Shown: positions 25,701 to 40,100, counted from the first letter of the stretch. The stretch is 64,000 bases of DNA from Oxyruncus cristatus (GCA_013399855.1 VXAY01006780.1:62001-126000), one strand, 5' to 3'. Program-made: numbers and translations. Notes: a model not told the origin generated them from the sequence alone.

Positions 25701-27406
25701 CAGATTTTTGCCTTTGCAATAGGCACAAGATCTTGAAATTGAGACAAATTCAATGAAGCAAACCTAAAGGGAGTGCCAGATCTTCAGATGCTGCTAATTA
25801 GCTTATTTAATTGACTCTGGGGCAGCTCTTGAGCTGAGGGAGGTGGACTTCAGCATACCTGTAGCCCAGAGTGCCCACATGTGCCTGGGAATTGGTCAGC
25901 AATCTTAACAGAAATGAAAGCCGAATTATTTATGCATCAGCTTTGGCATAGCACCTCCAAATCACTGTGCCAGAAGCATTTCCAATGTGAACTAGAACCC
26001 TGGAGCACTGCCTTAGTGTCTGCTCCCCCCAAGTAGCTGGAGGTGAATCCTCCACTGCTTTTCTGCTGAAAAAGTGATGAAGATTTGGCTCTGTTAACTA
26101 AATGGCAGCAAAGTCTTTGTTCACTTCCAGTAGGCTTTTACTGGTGATACAAATGCTTCTTTTACAACACTGCTTATGAACCTTGGCTTCTCCAACATGA
26201 TGTTCCTGAAAAATTGCCTAAAAAGATGCTTAGACCCCATTGAAGATGGAGTTTAATCCTTGCTGTTCACAAGTGATTACTTCTTGCTAGAAGAAAATTG
26301 GCTGAAATATCCTAATAGTTTCCTGAAGTCAGTATGAATTTGGTGTGAGCTGGTGAACTGCAGAGCTGTAGTATCTAGCAAGTGGGATGGAACAATAGCT
26401 ATTCCAATATTCCCAAGGAGCCTGAGGTAACAAATGAACATGTTAAGGGCTCTGCTTTGTTAATATGGGATTAATAATAAATGTGCATTGTGAAATTTAA
26501 GATCAGAATTTGCTGCCCTTGCTCTTGCTGTGGTAATCAGAATTGTTATATTTCCCGGGTATCATCATACTGATCTTCCAAAATGCGAAGGCAGAACATG
26601 ATGCAGCTCAGTGACTCACCCCAAAGAAAACAATGCTTAATTATCTTTAATAAAAGCTATATTTTCCAAGAAATTTAAGCCCCAGAACAGACATATTGAG
26701 GCAATCTGGTATTTATCAGTGAACACAGCCCCTCATGGGGTGTGTAAGTCTTGCCACAACGTATGGGGAAGAACTGATTGATCCCTGAGTGTCTGCAGAG
26801 GTGGGTGGATTTGCCTCCGGGGGGTGCTCAGCCCTGGCCCACCCCAGTGCTGTAGGTCCCTGGTTTATTCCCTGTCCTCGCCCATGTTTCATTGTGCATG
26901 TCAGTGAGAGGACAGCAACGAGCCGTTAGAAACTCCTGCTCGATGCAGAAAGCTGCAACTACTTCAGACCTACCAAAATTTAGGCTAATTATTTGCTAAT
27001 CAGTTAGATGGCAGAGGTATATTTGAGGAAAAAATGTCCAGCCAGGACCAGCAGGGCAGTAATGAGCTGAATTCTGCTGGTTGTGCCTGTGATGTGCAAG
27101 GATCTCTCTGAAACGCTGGTGTGAGACCTGACTGTCACTGTAACCAGTTCTGTGGATACCCAGAGCTCTCAGAGAGCCCAGCTCAGTCTCACCTGGGATT
27201 TGTTTGGTAGCAGCAATAATTTACCTTTTTCTGCTACAGACAAAGCTGGTGTCTCCTGCTTGCTGGACACAGCCAGCCCCTCTTGCTCCTGGGACTGCCT
27301 TTTGCCCCTTCCTGTGTGGCACCATCACCTTGCTCAGTAATGAGCTCCCTGAGTGAAAAATACAGTAAAAACATAGTTTTTACAATTAACTGAGAAGAAA
27401 TTCCCA
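19792..27406. other. Intergenic, no gene seen
   Basis: About 7.6 kb without a supported gene. Short homopolymers occur (21129-21137 pyrimidine, 22990-23000 T, 24305-24313 T, 25137-25150 A). A G/C-rich part at 22280-22480 shows open frames on both strands, a typical chance pattern. The 25590-27010 block is noted separately. Confidence 0.5.
25590..27010. promoter_or_regulatory. Candidate conserved noncoding block with LIM-homeodomain-type sites
   Basis: Repeat-free sequence carries the 10-bp palindrome GCTAATTAGC (25793-25802), a second TAATTA at 26986-26991 followed by GCTAATCAG, and an ATTTATGCAT-like element near 25930. TAATTA is the core site for LIM and other homeodomain proteins. In mammals the LIM-homeobox gene LHX8 lies on this side of TYW3, so a regulatory role is possible but is inference. 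Confidence 0.28.
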
Positions 27407-27690
27407 TCATAGAAATATAGAGTTGTTAGGGTTGGAAAAGACCTCTAGAAGATCACTAAGTCCAACAATCAACTTGGCACTACCTCCATGTTCACCACTG
27501 AACCGTGTCCTCAAGTGCCACATCCACACATTTTTTGAGCTCTTTCAGGAATGGTGACTCCACCAATGTACTGGGCATCTTGTGCCAGGGCTTTACAACC
27601 CTCTCCATGAAGAACTTTTTCCCAGTATTTAATCTAAACATCCTCTGGTACAACTTCAGGTCATTTCCTCTCATCCTGTCAGTGGTTCTT
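27407..27690 (-). mobile_element. CR1 LINE 3' end with ORF2 C-terminus, antisense
   Basis: The left end is a CR1 tail in reverse (ATAGAAATATAGAGTTGTTAGGGTTGG, AAGACCTCTAGAAGATCACTAAG). On the minus strand a frame over 27674-27492 carries the CR1 C-terminal block (FRLNTGKKFFMERVVKPW, then LKKCVDVALEDTV). It is truncated and inactive. Confidence 0.93.
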
Positions 27691-30600
27691 CCAGGTTAAG
27701 TTCACTGGGAATAATATGTCCCCAGTCTTCAAGCAGCATGTGGCCCTTGCCCCTGAGCATTTTCGAGCTCCACCCAAGGCTTCCTGGGCTGTTGCACTGT
27801 GTCATAAAAGCACAATAACAGCAATGAGGCCCTGAAGTGATGCCGATGGTGCTGCTCACAAAGGACGGTGAGGTGGGTTTTAGCCCCCACTTTGTGCTGG
27901 CAGTGGCACACACCCTTGCTGTCCCAGAGGGTGCCCAGGTACTACCACTGGGGCTCCTGGGATGAGACCACAGAGCTTGGAGCATGTTCCCTTCCCTTCT
28001 GGGGAGTCAGCCAGTGCTCGTGTCTGCGCAAGGGAAGGAAGAGCAAAACCACAACATTGTTTCCCAAACCACTGAAATCATTCTCCTTGCTTTGGCACTG
28101 ATTCCTAGGCTTCTCTCTTTGCTATGGGGCTTTAGTATGTGTTTAAGGTTAAGCACATTCTTAAGTCGTTTCCTGGGTTAGGAACCATTGAAAACAGATA
28201 AAGTGTCTTGTGTAAGGGTGTGCAAGACAAAAGGATGGTTGGCATGGCAACGGCTGAAAGATTTCCCTGGTGCAAAAAGCCAGAGTACAGTGAGCAGAGG
28301 AATGTTTGTCCCCCCTTGTCTGTCTATCTGATCGCTTCCAGGAGGTCCAGCCAGCCTCTGGATCCTCCCAGCCACTCAAAGGTGGTCAGCCTTCACACCT
28401 TGCTCAGGGCTGGGTAATGGGTAGAGACATCTTCTTTTTGGTCACTTTGCTCATCACTGTATTATATTTATGTAATCTCCAAGGGGACCAAATGCAACCT
28501 TCACTCAGGATTTTTTTGATGTAATTGTTCCTGCCTCTTAAGTTAAAAACACGTCTTTGTCTCCAGCCATAGAAACATCCAATGCAGCCCCACACAGGTC
28601 CTCAAGACACTGTATGTCCTTCTAAACTTACTTTTTGTTACTGTAAGTAGCAAGTATGCAATGTTCCACGTTGGTATTTAGGCAACTATGTTATAGGTAA
28701 GGTTGCAGCATTCAGGAGTGTACAGCCAATGTAATTCCAGGGTGCTAGAGCCTCTATAATTAGCGGTGATGAGGATGACCCTTTTGTTCAGCTTTTAGCA
28801 TTAACTTTTAACAGTGAAAAGCAAATAGTGGCCTGGTAGTCAAAAATGCTGAATAAATTGAATTTTACAGGAGACGCCATGATGAACAATGCTATTGTGA
28901 CCTTGCTGTTTATTGGGCTGGGTTTGCAATACCACAGTGTTTTGAAAAAATCATTTCCATATGAGCACTAGTGTGAGATTTTCCTTTCTGAACATACCTT
29001 CCTCAGCTTGTCATGGTTTTCAGTGCCATGGAGCTGTGAGCAGGAACCTATCTGTTTTCAATTGGTTGCCAGAACACTCACATACTTAGACTGTGCAGTT
29101 AAAACTGATTTATTTTGTGGATATGAAGTTGCAGTTACAAACTTTTATTGAATAGTCATCATCGGTAAAGAAAAAGCTCAGACATGCTGCAGAGAGATGA
29201 AATACCTCTGAACCCATGGGCTTTCATCCGAGTGGTGAACTAGAGAGCCATCTGCTATCATTCCAAGGGATGAGAAGGGCCTGGGACACTCCACTGTCAG
29301 GCTGCTGGGAGATCTCAATTTGATACTGAGTGTTATGGTCTATGTGGTAATAGATATTGGATGGAAAATCCCGAATGAGGTCAAACCTCCCTTTGCTTTT
29401 CTTGCCGTAGTCCTGCTTCAGAGGGAGCTCTGTTCACTGGCCCTGACACCACCATGCTGGGCACCAGGGCAGTCTGGGCTGGGCTGTGGGTGGTTACAGC
29501 TGGAGCGGGACTCTAAACATCCCACACCTCTGCTTTTTTGCTGTTTCTTGCTGGACAGCACTCGCCTTTGGGCATGGATTGGGTGTGGAGAGAGCGTTTG
29601 TGCTTGGCAAAGAAGCCAAAGACCCTGGACATCAAAGTCTGGCCTCCTGCTGTGGCATGACATCTATGTGCACTCAGGTCAATTGTTCAGTCACTTGCTA
29701 TGCCTCAATTCATCTTCTGCAAAATGGAGCACAACCACATTTCTTAGGGGTTTTAAAAGGAAAAACATACCAGAGATGGGGAGCTGAGCAACTTCTGTCT
29801 GAGTCCTGGAACCACATCAGATCTCCCTGGGTTCCCTGAGTGTTCCACTCCTGCTGATCATGGTGGGAGTCCATGGTCCCTCAGCGCAGAGGAAAGGTTC
29901 AGATTACCAACTGTATATTCCTTATGCTCACATTCATCTGTCAGCTTTGCTCAGTCTACCAGCATGATTAAGTCATCCAGGAGTGAGTTGAAAGGGGCTG
30001 AGTTTGTAATTAAAATGGGAACACATGGCTGAGTTTCCTTTTACCTGTTGCAGAACATGGAGCGTGGGGCATGTAAGACATGAGCTGGATGTAAACTTCC
30101 AAGAGGAACTGGGCAATCATCTCGGCGATACTGCCTGGGGCTCACTGGTTGCTTTTGATGCAGCTATAGGGTTACCAGAGGATTGCTCACATCCCTGTAA
30201 CTGTTGGAATCCTGGGATTTTGATGACATTTCCTTTCACTGTCTATATCTCTTCTATTCATTTGTAAGAGGGCATAAGTTTTTAATTTGGTTAAAGGAGT
30301 CCTAGTCATGTTTTCCCCTCAGATTCTTTCTCAAGGAATCAAAACCAAAAAGCACAGAGTCTTGACAGAATTTTGGCTCTAGTCTTTGGCAGGTATTGAG
30401 TCAAAATGCGGTGTGAAAAGTATAAGGTCACACTGTTTCCATTTGCAGTGAGTCGCTATAATAATGGATTGCAGTGTTTGGTTTGAGTATCAGCTGCCTT
30501 TGCAGCTCAAACCCCAGCATTTGCAACTGTCTGGCTGGGAGTTTCTCTGGGGTTGGTTCTGCCCACAGATGCACAGGTCTGTGTCCAGGGGCTCCCAGCT

Positions 30601-33600
30601 GGCACTCAAGGGGCTCCATCACACCACTGGCACCCAGGGACCCATGGCACAGGCTGAGCCATTCTTAGACAAGACTGTAATTTGGACAGGCTTTGGAAGA
30701 GCTCAGCCTTTCTCAAAGACCCTCCTGAGAAGCTTCAGTGGCTGCTGCAGCCACTTGAGGCTCTGCTCTGGATTCACCTTCACAGAGCATTGGGCAGCAA
30801 GAAAACCGGGTGAGGGAAAGGTGTCTGGTGCTGTTAGTTCTCAGCAGGTGCTTTACCTGCTGCTTTGGGCATACCACAGTCACCCTCTGAGGTTAAAGCT
30901 CATGTCAAAAGGTCAACTGTGGTTTACTGGTTGAAAGATGGGCAAAATGCAGCACCCAAAACAGGGGTATATATTTAAGTCACACAGACAATCTACTGGA
31001 AATCGAAAGATAGAAATTAATTCTCCCAAGTCTGGGGCCTCAGCTACAATCACAAAGCTGTTTTACTTTCATTTACTTATTACTTACTGTCATCAGGAGC
31101 TGATTTTGTTAAATCCCTAAAGGTTGCAGTGCTCCCTATAGCAACAATGAGACAGCACAGTGGCCCATTGCCTGCTGCACTTGCCATGATAAAACCACTT
31201 GTGTTTATTTATATACCCAGAAAACTCTTCTTGTAGTTTATTTTGCTTGCTCCAGTTGTACATTCTCCACCAAATAACTAAATCTTGATATCCCACTGAA
31301 AACCACAATCTATCTTCAATTTGCTCAAGGACTGACCTAAACAGGAGTGTTTTGATGCCGGACTCTGGCTCATGGAAGTGCACCTCACTCTGGATTTAGG
31401 ACTGAAACTCTGTAAACCAGGCAAGTACGCTGTGTCATGGTTGTGTGATGATTGTTTGTGGTATACAAGTTTAAACTGCTAATGTGGTGGAAGAATTCAG
31501 AGCCATCCTTGTTACTGCCAGACAAAAGGTCACTAAGGTTTTGGAACAAAAGAAATATTTGTTTGTGAAATTTTCTCCTTTGATTTTGCCCTTAATCCTT
31601 TTTCTGACGCAGGTCCAGGGATGGCATCAGCCAGTGCTGGGAGGCCTGAGGCCCCTGAGACTCCTCAGCAGCCGCTTTGCATCAGTGGGATCTCTCCTGT
31701 GTCACAGGTGGAGACTGATGTGGCGCTCCCTGGGACGCCCTGGGCCTTGGCTGGGTGACACCATTGTCACCTTGGCTGGGGCCAACACTGGGGGAGCAGG
31801 AAGGGGACAGAAAGGCTTGTGCTCTGAAATGGAGAGAACTGAAATTATTTGGCTGAGCACTTTTCACCCAGCTCCAATTTTAATATTTTAAAATTGTATT
31901 AAAATGCAAACTGATGAACGAACACTTCTGGAGTGCCTCATCCTTATCTGTGAAGATGATCTGCATCTTTTCCACAGAGAGGTAGTGTTGTTGTGTCTGT
32001 CACTTTAGATTTGATTTCTGGTCTTTTAAAATGCATTTTTCCAGTTGATTTGTGTGCTACTTTTATTTTCTATTCTCTGCAAACAAACAAGTAATGACAA
32101 TTCCAAGCAGTTATTATAAAAATGGTATGAAAAGCTGATGGATACTATCAGTTGTAGGAAGAATCTAAGGCATGTCTGATAGGAAACTCACTGAAAATGA
32201 CATGACTTTATATGATAACCCAATGGTGACTTTGGGTTCAGGTATTCGAGTAAGAACCCATGTTCAATTTCTTGTAATTTTTAATTTTCATACACCTCCT
32301 TTTACATTTACCTCGTGAAAAATTAATTTCCTGATTTTATGTTCATCCTTGCTACTTGTTTTTTGTTATTTGACTCTGCGGGAGACCAGCTTTTCATTTG
32401 ATTGTTCCTCCAGACTGTTCTGCCAGTGGAGGGAAGTGTCCAAGGAGGGGTCTCAGTCCACTTGAGGACTGCTCAGCTGCTATTTTTTATTCACTCCAAG
32501 CTTCAGGGACAGTGATTTTTTTTTGTTTTGTTATTGTTTTCTCCCCAACAGGGCTGAGCATCAGTTCTTCATGACAGTTTTCCTGCCCATCCCTGTGTCT
32601 TATGTTGCTGTTGCAAGCACAGGACAAGCACAGTGGGGTTGGGAGCAGTGCCTCCAGATGTGGGAAGCTCTCAGTCTCTGCCTCTCCCTTCTCATTTTTT
32701 TTAATGTGGAATAGTTACACTTCCCAGAGTCACTGTGCTGCTGCCAGGATCACTGATTTCCTTGGCATCATTTCTACCCAGCGTTAATAATATTGTAGGG
32801 GTTTTTTTGTTGAAAACTACCAAAAGCATTCTCAGAGTGCACTGTGACTCGGATATCTGAATTACAATGTCAGCAACCTTGGCTGTTTCACTTCTCTGGA
32901 ATGAGCTGCAGTTACCAGGAACCAAATCGCTCCCCCTGACTCCGCTTTTGCTCAGGTCTCTCCTGTACCGCCTTCCTTGAAAATCAATTTGCTTGTCCTT
33001 TCCATGTTTCTTTAGAGCCTGCCTGCAGCTACTGTGGACAAAACTGTGTAGTTGGGGGATGCTCACAGACCTGTTTCAGTTATTAATTAAATACAGGGAG
33101 TTAGCTGCAGATAGCGAAGACAGAGAATTATGATCATCAAGCTGGTTTTCTTTCTTTCCAACCATTTATTTCTGTCAATATTAAGAATTTTGGGGATGGC
33201 GCTGACACCCCTTTGCTGTGCAGTGGTAGAGCTGCCTGGCATGTTTCAGGCACAGCTGGGGTGTTTGCTCTTCTTCAGCTCAGTTTTGGAGACAGGTTTT
33301 ATATCTTCATATGCCACTGTGACTGATTTATGTTAATTGTTTGCCTCTAAATTTTTTAAAAAACTTTTCAACTTAACCACTTCCTGACCATGATAAAAAC
33401 ATGTGCTAGAAATTGTGCATGACAGAAAGGTCAAGCTCAGTCCAGAGATTTCTTCTTGGAAAGTGGCTGAGGAAGCAGGTTTTACCATGTGCTCTGAGGA
33501 TCAGCAGACCTGGATCCCCATCAGTCAGTGACAGAAGGTAACTCCAGAGCCAGGGAGCCGAAACCTTCATCTTCTTTCCCAGAATAGTTAAATTAAATGG

Positions 33601-35419
33601 CGATGAACAATTGGACGGTGTGGAAATCCCAGAATCTCCCAATGCCTGTGCTATGTAACCCCCTAATTAGATTAAAATGAAGGGAGGGATGAGGGAAGAT
33701 GTGTAGGGAATCAGGCTGCCGTGAGCCTGCTATTGACAGACTTATTCAAAGAAGCTGTGCTGTTTGGCTTCAGTGAATTATAACCTTAGCTGAGAGATTT
33801 ATAAAGATATATAAGAACATGTTTGGCACTTTAGGCCATTTGAAATTTCTACCCTGAATTTTTTATTAGTTCCAGCTCTAAAATAGCACAAGCCATTTCT
33901 GCAACTCTCTGAACACTTGTGATATGGAGTAGTTATACATCCTATCCCTGAACAACTGTGCATGAATAATGTTTTCTATTTGATTCTGCAGAGGTTGGAG
34001 AACTCCACAATGATACGTTGCAGACCCTTGAAAATTAACAAAACTGGGAAAAGAAAGGCAATGCAACAGTAAATCACAGATTTAAGGGGAGTGAGCTGGA
34101 ATAGTAAATCCAGAATTATTGAATGAGTGTTCATTACTGTGTGCTGTGAGTGCTGTGTGATTAAAGAATTGGGCCAGATTTCCTGGGGAACACTGGTAAA
34201 ATCACAGGGGCTTTGTCACAGCCATGTCAATATAGGGCAAAGGAAAATGTGAAGCTAGAAATGTTTATGATTAGGAATCAGCACCTCAAAGGAAACAACC
34301 AAATTGTGTGGTTGCCAGTGACACAATGCTCCCTGTGAATCAGCAATTAAAGCTGGTGCATCACTCCCAGGAATAACTTGTGTGGATGGAGTGTCAGGAC
34401 CAGTGAGGGTTGCTCAAGGTGCCTTGTTCTGTCACGCTGCTCTGGCATCAAATCCCTGCTTGCACCGTGACAGAGTGTTGCCTGATAACAGCTCAAGATT
34501 CGGTCCTTCAGGTGCTGGTGAAGAGTGAACATCCAAGCAAGTTATTCACAATGGTTCTACCAGTTCCTGGCAGCGTCCAAGCAGCTTTCCTGGCAGTCAC
34601 AGGTCCTGAGAACTCAGTTCTCAGCCATGTCTGTGCTCTTCCATCAGAGCGCAAACTTGGAACAAGCTGCCCAGCACTTTAGCAAATTTTTACATTAAAT
34701 TAGATGATAACAAGCTACAGAATTTTAGAACACCTGTGCATGGCCCGTTTTTCTAGCAACATGCCTCCGTGTCTTCTGTGGTACTAATTTTACTGGAAAT
34801 TTAGCAGTGGGCTTTTAGTGATACTGGTAAATCCCTGTGTCTGTAGGAAGCTGGGTGAACAATAACAGGACATGCAGTTGTAGACCCCTGTGACTGATCA
34901 CCAATGTCACAAGGCTGGCCTGGGCATACATGTTCCTTTACTATATTACTTTCTCAGCCCTAAGTAGGCTGTAGGGGCACTTGGACAGTGGTTTTGGTAG
35001 ATGGCTTTAGTTAGCACTGTAAAGGTTTGCTCACAAAGTAATCTGTGACAATTATGAGGAATTTTCAGTCTTAGTTGCTGCCTGTTCTTTTGCTTTCACC
35101 TATTTTCTGGCTTGACATTTTGCTGGCTATTTGGAGACCTGTTTTCCAACAGGAATTGTGGATGCTACCAGAAGAGTTGGAGTATTTGGAGGCACACGCC
35201 AACAGTCTTATGCTTTGCCAGCTCTGGGCAGTGACAAAGTCAAGATTTCACATCAAAGGGAAATACATTCTGGGATGTTTTCACGTATTACTTATTAACA
35301 CAAACTAGAAATGACCAATACATTCAATGGTACAAAATAGGGGACTAAACTCTGTTCTTGTTTAAGAGTGGTTGAAAACAGCTCAGGGACAAAACAAGAG
35401 AGGACCACTGTCCTGACTC
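27691..35419. other. Intergenic, no gene seen
   Basis: Unique sequence with no supported gene. A probable MIR-like fragment sits near 29672-29760. Frames of up to about 156 codons (29320-29787, 30464-30934) lack recognisable content. Confidence 0.5.
29672..29760 (+). repeat. Probable MIR-like SINE fragment
   Basis: CAGTCACTTGCTATGCCTCA, then TTCATCTTCTGCAAAATGGAG and a short GTTTTAAAA follow the order of the MIR core (cttaacctctctgtgcctcag / tttcctcatctgtaaaatgg). It is old and diverged. Confidence 0.5.
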
Positions 35420-35818
35420 TCTGGGGGGCTGGAGGTGATGCTCTGGTATGAGGAGTGGCTGGGGTCACTTGTTCTGTTCAGCCTGGAGGAGTGTGAGGAG
35501 AGATTCATCACAGTTACAGCTTCCTTGGGAAGGGCAGAGGAGGGGCTCTGTGGGGACCAGGGACAGGTCCCAAAGGAATGGGACCTGTTGTGTCAGGGGA
35601 GGTTTAGGTTGGATACTAAAAAGAGGTTCTTCCCCCAGGGCAGACCAGGCTCTGAACAGGCTTCCCAGGGCAGTGGTCACAGCTGACAGAGCTCAAGGAG
35701 TGTTTGGGTGATCCTCTGGGGCACCTGGTGTGACTCTTGGGGATGGTCCTGTGCAGGGCTGAGGGTTGGACCTTGATGATCCTTGTGGGTCCCTTCCAAC
35801 TCGACATATTCTGTGGTT
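35420..35818 (+). mobile_element. CR1 LINE 3' end
   Basis: Sense CR1 with GTTCTGTTCAGCCTGGAGGA, CAGGGGAGGTTTAGGTTGG, GCTTCCCAGGGCAGTGGTCAC, GGCACCTGGTGTGACTCTTGG, and GATGATCCTTGTGGGTCCC followed by TTCCAACTCGACATATTCTG. The subfamily differs from the element at 12131 (the GGTGTGACTCTTGG type). Confidence 0.93.
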
Positions 35819-37102
35819 CCTGTTGCAGTCAGGTCTTTACATCCCATAGCTTCACTTAACTTGCCTAAACAATGGAAAACAAAGATAAAAATCAGATAAT
35901 ATATATATATATAATACTTTTAATAGAGTGATTTGGGGTAACACTTTTTTTTCCCCTGCTCTGGGCTGGATTGTTGCAAACAGAATCCCCTCTGATGGGC
36001 ACCTTTCTGGGCTTCTCTTTTGGGAGCAGAAAGCTGTCTAGGGATCTGTTCCCAGTGTTCCTGTGCTGCTCCTGTATGCTGCCTCCTGCAGAATATAAAA
36101 GTTTCCTTGAAGCCAGACCCGTGAAGCAAAGATGTGGGTTTTTTCCTGAAGTCAGAGTTTGCAGGACCTGCCCTGTCCTTACCTGGGGCTGCGTCCAGCA
36201 TAGAGTGTTAGTAGTGTGCTGTGCATTAAATAGAGGTTTGTACTCTGTGCCAGGCTGTAAAATGTCTGTGTGATGTGAGTCATCCCACCAGAAACAGACC
36301 CCAAATGATCAACATCTTGTTGCATTGTGTCAGGAACAGTTTGGACAGGAAACGGGTTTTTTTGGCATCAGTACACAAAGTGAGCCCCTTGTGAAAAGAA
36401 TTTGAAATTTCGAGTGGAAAATGTGGAAGGAGAAAAGAATGTATGAATATTGCCAAGAAACAGACTCACTTCTTTGGCACAGAATGTGAAGAAGTCTTTC
36501 CAGCTGGTGGTGGGGGGCCCAAAAGCAATGTGGTGGTCAAAAGTGAATAAACTAAGTTGTCTTTTCATTCTCATTAGTATGAGTCATTTTCAAGTAAGTT
36601 GATAATATACAGTATGTTATAAAATCCCTTTTGGGTGACAAGAGCAAGAACAAAAAGCAGATTCTGTGTTTGTCAGAGCCATACATCCACGTTTCACTGG
36701 TGAAAACAAGCAGAGCAGGCAGTGCCTTTGAAAGGGGCTGTAGGTGTATACAATGAGCTCATCTGGGTCCAGGTGCAGCCAGCAAGGAAACCTCTGATAT
36801 TGCCGAGTTCCTTAAACTTCAAATGCTGGTGCTTCTAAAAGGTAGTTATTTAATGTAAGTGTAAATACCAGGCAAGAAAGAGAACCGCTTTTTTAAGCCT
36901 AAGAAGTCATGTGCTTTCTCAATAGAAATACAATTAACCATTTCATACCTCTGCATACCAGAAGAGGGTTCTGATGATGCAGAACCTGTGACATTATCCC
37001 TCTATACTCTGCTGAAACAAGAAACTGTGACAACGTTGCCTGCCTGCAGTTTTACCAAAAACCACAGTGAACTGTCCTCTGACTGCAAAACAGCTCCCCC
37101 CC

Positions 37103-37152
37103 NNNNNNNNNNNNNNNNNNNNNNNNNNNNNNNNNNNNNNNNNNNNNNNNNN
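37103..37152. other. Assembly gap (50 N)
   Basis: A run of exactly 50 Ns after a C-homopolymer. The round number suggests a placeholder, so the real missing length is unknown. Confidence 0.98.
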
Positions 37153-40100
37153 TTGGACACTGCTCCCAGCTGCTCTTCACAGAACTCATCTTGGTGGTTT
37201 TCCTGACTTCACACCTCTGGGCTCTATTGTAGAATCAACCTAAAGGGTGTCCAGCCCATGCCATGTTGGAGCAGAACGGGGGCAGCCCTCCTGCCCAGGG
37301 TGGAGGGGTCCTGCCCACTGTGGGGGCTGGGACCAGCTTGTTTCCACCAGCTGTTGGGTGTCTGTGTGTGCACTCAGTGTAAGAAAAGGTGATAGTTTGT
37401 GTTCATGGATGTGTTGAGAACTGGTCTTGGGCAAGGAAATTATTAATTCAGTATTAATAAGGGAGAATAGGCCTCCTACTGCACTCCAAATTATTTTTTT
37501 TTCTACACTGTAAAGCAGGAATTCATTTTTTTTCCACTGTTTTGCCTCCTTTTTAAAATTGTTCACAATTTCAAGCAGCCTTTAAAGCTGGTAAAGAATT
37601 AAGGCAGTAAATGGTCTCCTTTGTACTGCTGTTAAGTTTCAGGGACATCAGCGTAGTTTAACACATTTGGGAGGGAATTCAATAACAGTTGGTTAACAAA
37701 ACTTTAGACCAAGTTCCACTGCCTGCACATGTTTATCTTCTTAAATGCAGACACCAAATCTCTTCAGACTTTAAAGGCTGTTTTACACTTTTTTCTCAGT
37801 TTCTAGTATTAAAGAAAACTCCTCACAAATATTGTCTAAAATTCTTACGTTCTCGCCTTTGCTGGCATACTTAGATCCTGAAATGTATCGATCGTACCTC
37901 TTGAGTCCTTTGTGCGGGACTAGAAATAAATTACCCTGGGTCAAGTTCTGTTTATACAGTGGACTGCTCTTGCAGAATTACCTTCTTGACTTAATAGCTT
38001 CCTTTCGGATGACATTTCTGCCAGAAAGAAGACAAATTGGCCGAGGTCAGCGCGCGGACCAGCTCAGTGTGTAGGAGGAAATTGTAGCGGATCAGCTAAA
38101 TTGCGGCGGGTCTGGGGCAGCACTGGGCAGTGTTGACCCGCACCAGCACCGTGGGCTCTGCACCAGGGTCATGCTGTGGTGTGGCCAATTCCAGCCATTC
38201 CAGAGCCTGAGGAATTCAGCTGGCGCAGTGACAATGAATTAGATCAGCAGAGTGATTCTTTTGGCCTGATGCCGACGTGTGCAGTGGCCCTCCAGACTCC
38301 TTGTGTTAAACCCAGCATTACCCGGCCATCCAGAGCATTCACGGCTCTCTGCATGTGCCACACAGTGCGATATTAGTGCACCTTCCTCTCACTCACTCCT
38401 GTGACCTTCACTGAAATGGCTGTCTTGTAAGTGAGGCTGAAACCTCGCAGCTGGGCCTGTTCTCATCATCCACAATGGGGGGGGGATGCTGAATTTGCTT
38501 CCTGATATGTGACATCGAGGCACAGGACTGAAGGACCTGTAAGATCCCATAATAGTACTCCTGATGGAGTAGACCTCCTGGGTCCTGCTCTGTGTACACC
38601 TGTATGTTCTATAGAACACACTGTGTTATGTTGTACAGAATGCATTATGTATTTATTACATATTTAGCATTATTTCTTTTACTTAAATGTGTGAACCCAA
38701 GCAAATCCGAGTTGCTGGGAAATAGTTCTGCTGAAGTCACTGACTTTATATTTTATGGAACTGGTGGCAAGAGAGCAGTGGGGGCTACAGGCACTGGTCA
38801 GAGTGGCACCAGAACCTTTGCAGAGCCTTTGCAGAGGAACTTGGAAAGCTGAGCTGCCCCACGGCACCGCACCCATCTCACACCATACCCCATTCCCTGG
38901 GGTAGGGGCAGCCTGGGCCACTGTTGCAGTGGTGTTGCTGCACCTCAGCCCCATGCAAAGTGCACCCCCACAGCCTGTGCATGAGGAGAAAAGCCTAAAG
39001 CCCAACTGCATTGTGTTAAAAATGATGGAATTACCTTTTCCCTCTGCAAATTCTTCTATTTGTTCTGTGTTCTACAATAGAAGAAATATAAAAGTCTCCT
39101 TTTAATTAAGCTCTTTATCCTTTGAAGTTATTTTGGATTTTTTTTTTCCATGTTGGTGATGTAATTTATGTAAATAATCATCTATCTATGAAAGGAGTGT
39201 GTCTGTCAAAAGCTAAAATAAAAAACATCCGTCATTTTGAAGTGATTAACATTCTCCAGATGTTTAAATCATCAGATTTCAGGAGTTTCCCTTTGTTGTG
39301 ATAATGATATAGTATCCAGAACAAGAATGTTTACTTTTTTGTAGAGGTCAAACACAGATTTTTCACAATCCTATTAAAGCATGCAGTTTATTGTAATTGT
39401 ATGTGTAGATGAAAGCATATGCAGTTATTATTATTTCCCTTAATTGTAAACTGCTGCTGGTAATTTTACTGTAAAGCTGAAACAAAAGGAGCATAGTTGA
39501 AAGGACCACCACTGCCCACTTATGTAATCAATTTATAGATGTCAAGTTTGTACCAAGATGGTTATCCCTCTCCCTCGAAGCACCGGTGACAGGCTACCAC
39601 CCTGCAGCACACCCCCCTGCTCTGGGGGCTGCCGGGGCTACAGAAGATGTAGCTGATAATGTTAAGTGACAGCTCTGAACCACTACAGTCCAACGTGCTC
39701 AGCTTCAGGCTGCAGGGAGGAAGGAGACACGCATTCCTCCCTGCTGCTGGACCTGTGGCTGACCAAGAAAACTTTACCTGTCCTTCGCCGGCCAGCTTGC
39801 TGTGATGACTGGAACCACAGCACCTTGATGGAAGGAAAAGGAGGGGTATAGTCACGGAAAAGGGGTACACGTGAAAAACGGATCATTTCCCTTCCATAGT
39901 CCTTGCAGAGCAACACCCTTCAGTTCATAAAACTGGACAACGTACAAGACGTGTGGATTCGGCGAATCACCCCATTGGCAAATTGCTCAGAGACGACAAA
40001 ATACACCCAGAGAGAGTTTGAGTGGGCTCGTGGGTGACGGCAACTGGCCAACCATTTTCAGTGTTTGTTTTTAACAAAACCTCTCCTGAAATACGAATTT

